DNA of 64,000 nucleotides from Alloyangia pacifica (GTDB lineage: Bacteria; Pseudomonadota; Alphaproteobacteria; Rhodobacterales; Rhodobacteraceae): NCBI RefSeq assembly GCF_003111685.1, contig NZ_CP022190.1:830001-894000 (forward strand). The letters are read 5' to 3'. Below the pieces are notes generated by a model, which was not told the origin of the DNA, searched no databases, and worked only from the letters and a program-made list of their open reading frames with translations. This document shows positions 44,525 through 51,505 of the stretch, piece by piece. The position numbers and the translations under genes were made by a program. How positions within the stretch are numbered: the stretch's first letter is position 1; the number at the start of each line of letters is the position of its first letter.

Positions 44525-45535
44525 TTACTGGGTCGCGTCTGCGACAGCCGACTGCAGGCGATCGATCCACTCGGCGTCGTCACCAAGCTCGCCGCGCAGG
44601 TATTCGATCACCGCGGGCTGTGCCTTTTCGGCGAAGGCTGCGATCTCGTCCGAGGTCGGTGCATAGACCTGCATGCCCTCGGCCTGTGCCTTGCCGACGC
44701 CTTCGGCGGTGTTCCACTGCTGGATCGCGCGGCCCATGGTGCCGGCAACGCGTGCTGCCTTGCGAACAACTTCCTGCTGCGCCGGCTCGAGCATGTCATA
44801 AAACTCGTCCGAGATCACGATGAAGTCCGCCGCGTAGACGTGGCCGTCGAGCGTCATGTACTTCTGCAGCTTGTGCAGACCGTTGTTGTAGATCACCCCG
44901 ACCGGGTTCTCCTGGCCATCGACCACGCCGGTCGAGAGCGCGTTCGGCAGCTCGGTCCAGGCGATGGGGGTCGGCTCGCCGCCAAGGCCCTTGACCATTT
45001 CCACGTAGAGCGGGATCGGCTGGACGCGGAACTTCAGGCCTTCCATGTCCGCAGGCGATTTGATCTCGCGGGTGTTGTTGGTGAAGTTACGGAAGCCGGT
45101 CTCGCCGTAGGCGAGGGTGCGCAGGCCGGTCTCTTCGAGGCAGTGCTGCGCCAGCTCGTCGCCGAAGGGTCCGTCGAGCACGTCCCAGGCGACGGTCGCC
45201 GACGAGAAGGTGTAGGGGATGTCGAGCACGGAGGCTGCCGGGCAGACCTTAGACATCGCGCCCGAGATCAGCGCGACCTGGGTCAGGTTGTCCTGCACCT
45301 GCGCCACCAGCTCGTCCTCGTTGCCAAGCGCGCCGGCCGGGAAGATCTCGACAGTCATGTCGGATTCACTCTCGACGATGTTCTTGAAGATCTGCGCCGC
45401 GGCGCCTTTCTTCGAGCCGGTCCAGTCGTCGGGGTCGACGTGGGCGACCCGCAGGGTCTGCGCCCCGGCGGCAGTGGCGACGAGGCCACCGCAGAGCGCG
45501 GTGGCGGCGAGCAGGGTCTTGGTGATCGAACGCAT
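44525..45535 (-). CDS. TRAP transporter substrate-binding protein (DctP type), shikimate/quinate inferred
   Basis: This 336-residue periplasmic protein has a signal peptide (MRSITKTLLAATALCGGLVATAAGA). The mature part has the DctP carboxylate-binding core, 'ADMEGLKFRVQPIPLYVEMVKGLGGEPTPIAWTELPNALSTGVVDGQENPV', in which the Arg in 'KFRVQ' is the conserved carboxylate clamp. It is in a dehydrogenase-dctP-dctQ-dctM-quiC operon, so a cyclic hydroxy acid such as shikimate or quinate is the expected ligand. Confidence 0.92.
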   Translation of the reverse strand: MRSITKTLLAATALCGGLVATAAGAQTLRVAHVDPDDWTGSKKGAAAQIFKNIVESESDMTVEIFPAGALGNEDELVAQVQDNLTQVALISGAMSKVCPAASVLDIPYTFSSATVAWDVLDGPFGDELAQHCLEETGLRTLAYGETGFRNFTNNTREIKSPADMEGLKFRVQPIPLYVEMVKGLGGEPTPIAWTELPNALSTGVVDGQENPVGVIYNNGLHKLQKYMTLDGHVYAADFIVISDEFYDMLEPAQQEVVRKAARVAGTMGRAIQQWNTAEGVGKAQAEGMQVYAPTSDEIAAFAEKAQPAVIEYLRGELGDDAEWIDRLQSAVADATQ

Positions 45536-45546
45536 GAGTTCCTCCC

Positions 45547-46449
45547 TTAGCGTTTCTGTGTGCCCGCGTCCTGCGCAGGCTGATCGAAGGCGTCGAAGGT
45601 CGCCTTCATGCGAACCGGATCGGCGGGCCGCCCGGTGAAGAGTTCGAAGGCGCGCACCGCCTGGAAGACCGCCATGCCCGAGCCCGGCAGCACCCGGCAC
45701 CCCTTGGCGCGCGCGGTGGCGATGAGGCGAGTTTCCAGCGGGAAATATACGATGTCGGCGACCCAGAGGTCGGCGGCTATCAGGTCTTCGTCGATCGCCA
45801 TGCCCGGCAGCTTGGCCATGCCCATAGGGGTCGCGTTGACCACACCGTTCGGCTTGTCCTGCGCAAAGAGCGCGGCAAGATCGCTGACTGCCTGCGTTTT
45901 GGTGTCCGGACGGTTCGAGGCGACGAGCCTTGCCAGCCCCTCGGCACGGGCAGGATCGGTGTCGAAGATCGACAGGTTCTTTACGCCGCAATCGGCCAGG
46001 GCGTGAGCGACGGCGACGCCTGCGCCACCGGCCCCCAGCAACACCGCGTGATCTGTATCGGCGCCGTCGAGACCGCGACGGAAGCTTTCGGCAAAGCCCC
46101 ACATGTCGGTATTGTGACCGATCCGCCTGCCATCCTGGAAGACAACGGTATTCACCGCGCCGACGGCGCGCGCGTTCTCGCTCAACTCGTCGAGCAGGGG
46201 GATCACGTCGATCTTGTAGGGGTAGGTGATGTTGAGGCCATCGAAGCCCGCGGCCTCGGCCGATTGCACCATCTGCGCCAGCGTCATGTCGCGCCGCTCG
46301 GGCGCGTCCATGTCGAGCTTCTTGTAGGTGGCAAAGAGACCCTGCGCGCGTGCCTCCTGCATTTGCATGAGAGGCGTGCGCGACAGCGCGATACCCTGAC
46401 CGATCAGCCCGGCCAGCAGGCAGTCTTCCCGTGTTTGCGCGGTGTCCAA
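45547..46449 (-). CDS. Shikimate/quinate dehydrogenase, catabolic AroE-like
   Basis: This 300-residue oxidoreductase interconverts shikimate and 3-dehydroshikimate. The substrate block 'LNITYPYKID' has the catalytic Lys, and 'VGAVNTV' and 'GHNTDMWGF' are family motifs. The Rossmann motif is 'LLGAGGAGVAVAHAL', followed by 'SIFDTDPARAEGLA'. Asp there, in place of the Asn-Arg-Thr of NADP-dependent AroE, points to NAD use and hence oxidation. The start is TTG at 46449, since no in-frame ATG or GTG precedes the conserved N-terminus. It opens the operon with dctP, dctQ, dctM and quiC. Confidence 0.88.
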   Translation of the reverse strand: MDTAQTREDCLLAGLIGQGIALSRTPLMQMQEARAQGLFATYKKLDMDAPERRDMTLAQMVQSAEAAGFDGLNITYPYKIDVIPLLDELSENARAVGAVNTVVFQDGRRIGHNTDMWGFAESFRRGLDGADTDHAVLLGAGGAGVAVAHALADCGVKNLSIFDTDPARAEGLARLVASNRPDTKTQAVSDLAALFAQDKPNGVVNATPMGMAKLPGMAIDEDLIAADLWVADIVYFPLETRLIATARAKGCRVLPGSGMAVFQAVRAFELFTGRPADPVRMKATFDAFDQPAQDAGTQKR

Positions 46450-46508
46450 AGCGGTCTTCTCCCCCTTGCGTCGTGTTGGCGGCCTCGCGGCAACCAGGCC
46501 CGGATGCT

Positions 46509-46525
46509 TTGAACTCCCGGGTTAA
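46509..46525. promoter_or_regulatory. Operator copy 1 of three in the shikimate cluster
   Basis: TTGAACTCCCGGGTTAA. Related 17-base copies start 29 and 59 bases further on (46538 and 46568). It lies 60 bases upstream of the dehydrogenase start, on its promoter side. Confidence 0.65.
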
Positions 46526-46537
46526 TTGGCATTAACA

Positions 46538-46554
46538 TTGAACTCACGGGTTAA
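46538..46554. promoter_or_regulatory. Operator copy 2 of three in the shikimate cluster
   Basis: TTGAACTCACGGGTTAA, differing from copy 1 at one position. Each copy approximates a palindrome of TT(G)AAC and GGTTAA halves, as expected for a TetR dimer site. Confidence 0.65.
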
Positions 46555-46567
46555 ATTGTCAAGATAA

Positions 46568-46584
46568 TTGAACCCACAGGTTAA
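46568..46584. promoter_or_regulatory. Operator copy 3 of three in the shikimate cluster
   Basis: TTGAACCCACAGGTTAA, on the side of the TetR gene, 41 bases before its ATG. Spacing between copies is 29 and 30 bases, close to three helical turns. Confidence 0.65.
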
Positions 46585-46624
46585 AAATGTAGGATGGTCC
46601 CCGGTGAGGCAGCAGGGAAAGCCC

Positions 46625-47314
46625 ATGGAAAGTCGCGAGAAGTCCCGGAAGTGGAAACAGAATCCGGAAGCGGTCAAGGCGGATATCCTGCGCGTCGCGC
46701 GGGCCGAATTCGCCAAGAACGGGCTTTCGGGCACCCGAATCGAGGACATCGCGGCGGGCACGAAGACCTCGAAGCGGATGATCTTCTATTATTTCCAGGA
46801 CAAGCAGTCGCTCTACGAGGCGGTGCTCGAGGACTGCTATGCCGAGGTGCGCGAGGGGGAGTTGGAGCTCGACCTGGAAGGGTTGCGGCCCGATGTGGCG
46901 CTGCGGGCGCTGCTGGAATTCACCTTCGACCACCATCGCCGCAACCCGGAGTTCATCCGCCTGGTGATGATCGAGAACATCCACGAGGCGCGGCATATGC
47001 AGAAGATGCACGCGCTGGCGGCAAAGAACGAACGCGCCATCGGGGTGGTCGAGCGGATCTGCCGGGCAGGCTGCGAGGCGGGGCTCTTCCGCCCGGACAT
47101 CTCGCCGGTCACGCTGCACTGGCAGATCAGCGCCGTCAGCTTCTTCAACGTCGCCAACCGCGCGACCTTCTCGACCAACTTCGGCCCGGAGCTGTTTGGC
47201 GAGGCGGGGCAGGCTCTGCTGCGACGCACCGCGATCCGCGGCATCCTCGCTTCGGTTTTGAAGGACGTGAGCCAGCTCGACGCGCTGTGCCCGGCGGATC
47301 CCGCGCTGGCTTAG
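46625..47314 (+). CDS. TetR/AcrR family regulator of the shikimate TRAP cluster
   Basis: This 229-residue regulator has a TetR helix-turn-helix ('KADILRVARAEFAKNGLSGTRIEDIAAGTKTSKRMIFYYFQDKQSLYEAVL') and a C-terminal part of the TetR_C type ('EFIRLVMIENIHEARHMQKM', 'RPDISPVTLHWQISAVSFF'). ATG at 46625 follows AGGGAAAG. The earlier in-frame TTG lies inside operator copy 3 and is unlikely. It is divergent from the shikimate operon, with three operators between, so it is the likely repressor, released by the substrate or an intermediate. It meets the racemase gene tail to tail with a 4-base overlap. Confidence 0.88.
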   Translation: MESREKSRKWKQNPEAVKADILRVARAEFAKNGLSGTRIEDIAAGTKTSKRMIFYYFQDKQSLYEAVLEDCYAEVREGELELDLEGLRPDVALRALLEFTFDHHRRNPEFIRLVMIENIHEARHMQKMHALAAKNERAIGVVERICRAGCEAGLFRPDISPVTLHWQISAVSFFNVANRATFSTNFGPELFGEAGQALLRRTAIRGILASVLKDVSQLDALCPADPALA

Positions 47315-47994
47315 AGCCCGGGTACCAACCGCGCGGCATCGAGGATGGAAAAGACCGGCCGGCCGGTGACCTGCCGGATCGCCTTCGCATAGGGCGGCAG
47401 GTTGCCGCATTCCAGCACGATGGCGGCGATCTCGGGCGCGCGGGCGACGAGCGCTTCGGCGGCGTGGCAAACCTCGGCCTGCATCCGTGCGGCATCGAGG
47501 GCCGCGTGCTGACTGTGCTTGGGGGCAAGAAACGTTTCCGCGAAAAGCGCGCTGTCCTGCAGCCCGCCGATCCGCACGTCCTCCGGGCTGGCCCCGGCGG
47601 CGCGGAGCGCCTCCGACCCAAGCGCCGAAGCCGAGGCGGTGAGCACTCCGACAGGCCGTCCGCCGACCATCAGCCGCACGCTTGGCAAGAGGCAAAGGCC
47701 CGACAGCAGCACCGGCACGGGCAAGGATGCCCCGATCTCGCGCTGCACGGTGATCAGGAAGCCGCAGGTCGAGGTGATCAGACAGGCGCCTTCGGACACC
47801 AGATCCTCGGCGGCCCTGCGGAACCCCTCGACCAAAGCGGGCGCGGGGCGGCCGTCCTTGACGATGTCGGGGCTGCCCGCGCCGGGCACGACGCGGAAGC
47901 GGGCGGGCAGGTGGTAGCTTTCCGGATTGCCCGCGTCGCCAAGGATGCGCGGAAAGCGCGTGTCGAGACTGAGGATGCCGATGAAGGGGGACAT
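47311..47994 (-). CDS. Asp/Glu racemase-superfamily protein
   Basis: This 227-residue enzyme resembles aspartate/glutamate/hydantoin racemases and maleate isomerase relatives. It has two candidate catalytic cysteines, in 'LITSTCGFL' and 'VLECGNLPPYA', in the usual two-lobed arrangement. The reaction cannot be named. The start at 47994 follows a weak site. A start 18 residues upstream is possible. It is 50 bases downstream of a TRAP permease gene on the same strand, so it likely handles that importer's substrate, a small dicarboxylate or amino acid. Confidence 0.75.
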   Translation of the reverse strand: MSPFIGILSLDTRFPRILGDAGNPESYHLPARFRVVPGAGSPDIVKDGRPAPALVEGFRRAAEDLVSEGACLITSTCGFLITVQREIGASLPVPVLLSGLCLLPSVRLMVGGRPVGVLTASASALGSEALRAAGASPEDVRIGGLQDSALFAETFLAPKHSQHAALDAARMQAEVCHAAEALVARAPEIAAIVLECGNLPPYAKAIRQVTGRPVFSILDAARLVPGL

Positions 47995-48044
47995 GTGGTG
48001 CCTTGGCGAAGGGCCGGGAGCGCGAAAGGCGCGCCCGGCGGGGC

Positions 48045-49970
48045 TCATTGCTTGGCCTGTACCATGTCCGGCAGCCAGGTGGCGAGGCCGGGGAAGGCCA
48101 CCAGCACGCCCACCATCAGCACCATGATCAGGAACATCGGCAATGCGGTGCGGGCGATGTAGCTCATGTCGTGGCGGGTCATCCCTTGCAGCACAAAGAG
48201 GTTGAAGCCCACCGGCGGGGTGATCTGCGCCATCTCGACCACCACCACGATGAAGATGCCGAACCAGATGAGGTCGATCCCCGCGGCGCGGATCATCGGC
48301 TCGATGATCGCCATGGTCAGCACCACCGCCGAGATCCCGTCAAGGAACATGCCGATGATGATGTAGAAGACCGTGAGCGCCGCGATCAGCGCCACCGGCG
48401 ACAGCTCCCACGCGGCGATGACCCCCGCGAGCGCGCGCGGCACGCCGGTGAAGCCCATGGCCAGCGTCAGGAAACTCGCCCCCATCAGGATCAGCGCGAT
48501 CATCGCCGAGGTGCGGGTGGCACCCATCAGGCTCTGGCGGAAGGCCTCCCAGCTCAGCGAGCCCTGCAGCGCCGCCAGCACCAGCGCGCCGATGACACCG
48601 AAGGCCGCCGCCTCGGTCGCCGTGGCGACGCCGAGATACATCGAGCCGATGACCACGAGGATGAGCACGATCACCGGGATCAGCAGGGTCGAGGCACGCA
48701 GCTTCTCGGCAAAAGTGGTTTGCGGCTCGGGCGTGGGGGTCTGGTCTTTGCGGACCACGGACCACATCGCGATATAGGCCATGAACATGGTTGCGAGCAC
48801 GATGCCGGGGATGACGCCCGCCATGAAGAGCCCGGTGATGCTTTGCTGCACGGTCACACCATAGACGATGAGGGTCAGCGAAGGCGGGATCATCAGCCCG
48901 AGCGTGGCCGCCCCGGCGAGCGTGCCGATGATCATGAACTCGGGATAGCCGCGCTTGCGCAGCTCGGGGATCGACATCTTGCCCACGGTTGTCAGCGTCG
49001 CCGCCGAGGAGCCCGAGACTGCTGCGAAGACCGTGCAGCCGACCACATTGGAATGCAGCAGGCCACCGGGGAAGCGCGAAAGCCACGGTGCGAGTCCCTT
49101 GAACATGTCCTCGGAGAGCTTTGTGCGATAGAGGATTTCGCCCATCCAGATGAACAGCGGCAGCGACGTGAGAGTCCAGCTCGAGGACGAGGACCAGACG
49201 GTGATGCTCATCGAGCTGCCGGGGTTGCGCGGGGTGAAGCCGATCATCCCCATGTAAGCCACGCCCATCAGCGCCAGCCCGACCCAAAGACCGGAGCCGA
49301 GAAGGAAGAACAGCACGAAGAGGAAGACGCCGATCTTCAGCCCCACCGCATCACGGTCGAAGCCAGTCATCAGATGGACCGCGGTGTAGAGCACCAGCGC
49401 GCATGCCGCGAACATGGCCAACCGGGCCTTCGTCGATCCAAGTGCATCGCGCAGCATCGGACCGCGCGGGGCATCGACACCCATCTTTTCGGTGAAGAGC
49501 AGCCCAAGCAGGCTGTCGATCACCGCGATGGCCAGCAGCACCGCGCCCACGGCCATGGCGATCTGCGGGATCCACAGCGGTGTGCCATCCTGGCCCTGGC
49601 TGATGTCGTTGATCTTGTGGCTCAGGATCGGCGCCTGCACGGCGTACCAGGCAAAGAAAAGCGCGACCGCTGCGCCGGCGGTGTAGCACCAGATCTCGAT
49701 GCCCCGGCGCAAGGCGCCGCCGCGCTCGACGAGCATGCCGACCCGGATGTGTTCGTTGCGGCGGAACGTGTCGGCCAGCGCGAGAAAGGACGCCGTGGCC
49801 ATGGCATAGCCGGCGTAATTCGCGCCGCCGGGGAACAGCACCCCGGTCCAGCGGGTGACCATCTGGGCGACGACAAGGCAAAGGATCGAGACCAGCGCCA
49901 GCGCCGCCCCGAAGCCGGAGAGTGTGTAGAGCCCGTCGGTCAGGCGGCGCAAGGTAGAGCCAGCAGTCAT
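48045..49970 (-). CDS. TRAP transporter fused permease (DctQ-DctM)
   Basis: This 641-residue inner-membrane protein fuses the small and large TRAP permeases. The N-terminal ~180 residues show four hydrophobic segments with the DctQ stretch 'ADTFRRNEHIRVGMLVERGG'. From about residue 195 the DctM part follows ('AAVSGSSAATLTTVGKMSIPELRKRGYPEFMIIGTLAGAATLGLMIPPSLTLIVYG'). AGGAGG lies 10 bases before the ATG at 49970. Fusion is common in one branch of TRAP transporters. It serves the dctP gene upstream. Confidence 0.92.
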   Translation of the reverse strand: MTAGSTLRRLTDGLYTLSGFGAALALVSILCLVVAQMVTRWTGVLFPGGANYAGYAMATASFLALADTFRRNEHIRVGMLVERGGALRRGIEIWCYTAGAAVALFFAWYAVQAPILSHKINDISQGQDGTPLWIPQIAMAVGAVLLAIAVIDSLLGLLFTEKMGVDAPRGPMLRDALGSTKARLAMFAACALVLYTAVHLMTGFDRDAVGLKIGVFLFVLFFLLGSGLWVGLALMGVAYMGMIGFTPRNPGSSMSITVWSSSSSWTLTSLPLFIWMGEILYRTKLSEDMFKGLAPWLSRFPGGLLHSNVVGCTVFAAVSGSSAATLTTVGKMSIPELRKRGYPEFMIIGTLAGAATLGLMIPPSLTLIVYGVTVQQSITGLFMAGVIPGIVLATMFMAYIAMWSVVRKDQTPTPEPQTTFAEKLRASTLLIPVIVLILVVIGSMYLGVATATEAAAFGVIGALVLAALQGSLSWEAFRQSLMGATRTSAMIALILMGASFLTLAMGFTGVPRALAGVIAAWELSPVALIAALTVFYIIIGMFLDGISAVVLTMAIIEPMIRAAGIDLIWFGIFIVVVVEMAQITPPVGFNLFVLQGMTRHDMSYIARTALPMFLIMVLMVGVLVAFPGLATWLPDMVQAKQ

Positions 49971-50055
49971 CGCGTCGCGGCCTCCTGTGTCTTTAGGTGA
50001 TGTCGTGGCTCTGTCAGCACAGTTCGGACGCACCTGCCTCGCTGGAGGCAGGGTC

Positions 50056-50080
50056 GGCGCCCCGGTCCTGCCGGGGCGCC
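50056..50080. other. Intercistronic hairpin after the second dctP-type gene
   Basis: A 10-bp perfect stem, GGCGCCCCGG (50056-50065) with CCGGGGCGCC (50071-50080), lies between the dctP and fused permease genes, with no T-run. It may protect the dctP message and limit read-through. Confidence 0.45.
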
Positions 50081-50116
50081 CCGCGTCTGTCGAGCCCGTG
50101 CTTAAAGGGCCTGTGC

Positions 50117-51091
50117 TTACTGGGCCTCGTAGGCGTCAACGATGGCCTTGCCATCCTCGCCCGCGTTCTCCAGCCATTCGGCAGTCATGGTCTTGCCGAT
50201 CTCCTGCAGCTTGGCGGTGATCGCCTCGCTCGGCGGGTTCACGTCCATGCCGTTGTCGGCCAGCGTCTTGACGAAGCCGCCGGCCAGTTCGGAGGCCTTC
50301 TCGGCGCCGCGGGTCTGGGCGGCCGCCGCCTCGTCGAGCACACAGGTGCGCGCCGCGTCAGACAGCCCGTCCAGCGCGTCCTTGTTGACGAAGACGGTGT
50401 TGCGCGGCAGCCAGGCCTTCACGTCATAGAAGTTGGTCATGTCTTCCCAGACGCTCTCATCCACGCCGGTCGCGCCCGAGGAAATCATCGCCGAGACGAC
50501 GCCGGTCGCCAGTGCCTGCTTCAGATCCGCGGCCTCGACCTGCGTCGGCACCATGCCGGCAAGCTCGGCGACGCGCGCCGTGATCGAGTTGTAGGCGCGG
50601 AACTTGGTGCCTTCCATCGCCTCGGGGGTCTCGACAGGCTTGGAGAAATAGAGACCCTGCGGCGGCCAGGGCACCGAGTAGAGCGGCACGATGTTCTGCT
50701 CTTCGAGCACCTTGGCCAGCACAGGCTCGGCGGCGGCGCGCAGCTTCTCGGACGCCTCGAAGGAGGTCGCGAGGAAGGGGATCGAGTCATAGGCGAAGAC
50801 GGCGTTCTCATTGGCATGGGCGGACAGGAGGCGCTCGCCGATCTGCGCTTCACCGAGCTGCACGGCGCGCTTGATCTCGTCGCCCTTGAACAGCGAGCCG
50901 CCAGCGTGGATGACGATCTCGAGCTCGCCGCCGGTGCATTCCTTGACCGCATCCGCGAAGGTCTGCGCGTTCTCGGTGTGATAGTTGTTGGCGGGGTATG
51001 CCATCGGCATGTCCCAGGTCTCGGCCGAGGCGGCGCCGGCGAGCGCGGTGGTCAGCGTCAGGACTGCGGCTGCGGCTGCGGTGAGTTTCAT
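50117..51091 (-). CDS. TRAP transporter substrate-binding protein (DctP type), substrate unknown
   Basis: This 324-residue periplasmic protein has a signal peptide (MKLTAAAAAVLTLTTALAGAASA). The mature part begins 'ETWDMPMAYPANNYHTENAQTFADAVKECTGGELEIVIHAG', and the core 'AMEGTKFRAYNSITARVAELAGMVPTQVEAADLKQALATGVVSAMISSG' retains the carboxylate-clamp Arg. A single cysteine near 'KECTGG' and another at 'RTCVLDEA' could form a disulfide. It pairs with the fused permease 146 bases downstream. No substrate can be named. Confidence 0.92.
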   Translation of the reverse strand: MKLTAAAAAVLTLTTALAGAASAETWDMPMAYPANNYHTENAQTFADAVKECTGGELEIVIHAGGSLFKGDEIKRAVQLGEAQIGERLLSAHANENAVFAYDSIPFLATSFEASEKLRAAAEPVLAKVLEEQNIVPLYSVPWPPQGLYFSKPVETPEAMEGTKFRAYNSITARVAELAGMVPTQVEAADLKQALATGVVSAMISSGATGVDESVWEDMTNFYDVKAWLPRNTVFVNKDALDGLSDAARTCVLDEAAAAQTRGAEKASELAGGFVKTLADNGMDVNPPSEAITAKLQEIGKTMTAEWLENAGEDGKAIVDAYEAQ

Positions 51092-51505
51092 AGTGTACCT
51101 CTCTGTGGTTGTTCGGGTTTTGTTATCTGTCTCCCGATCCGGCCTATGTGGGCCTCGACGGGAAGATTTTGCAATCACGTTTGCAGAAGTTTCGCGGCAT
51201 TGGAACGGGCGATATCGCGTCAGTGCCACGCGGGTGGGCAATTGCCGGTCGCGCCGCGGAGGCGCCATGACCCAGCCGGGCGACGGGTGGGCCGCGCGCC
51301 GACCACCCAGAGAAACAGCCGGAGCAGAAATGAGCAGGGTGCCTCTCGCGGCGCAGCCCGCCTTGTTGCAGAAATGCGACAAGTAACTGAGTAATTTTGT
51401 CTGAAATATTGTCGCGAGGGGGCGATGATGGTTTTCCTCCGCTCGCCAGCTTCCGCCAGCGCCCCCTCAGAAAATTGTAAAACTTCAGCGCAGAGAGGAT
51501 CGCTC
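51092..51505. other. Divergent control region between dctP and the siderophore receptor
   Basis: These 414 bases have no supportable gene. The right end (51370-51420) is AT-rich with an inverted repeat and probably carries the promoter of the receptor. The left part (51110-51180) has TTTGCA direct repeats near 51160-51180 and may hold the dctP promoter. Confidence 0.55.
51376..51415. promoter_or_regulatory. Inverted-repeat region upstream of the siderophore receptor
   Basis: GCGACAA (51376-51382) and TTGTCGC (51409-51415) form arms around an AT-rich centre that also contains TTGTC at 51397 and TGA-N9-TCT at 51388-51402. The latter is close to the TGA-N9-TCA iron-response consensus of Rhodobacterales but has one mismatch. 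Confidence 0.35.

Noticed and set aside
42254..45550. Very long open frame (1098 codons) on the plus strand
   Set aside because: It is an antisense shadow of the well-supported quiC, dctM, dctQ and dctP genes. Its protein is low-complexity, rich in His, Arg, Glu and Asp, which is typical for the reverse frame of GC-rich genes.
48003..50000. Plus-strand frame of 665 codons
   Set aside because: Antisense to the fused TRAP permease, with the same charged low-complexity composition.
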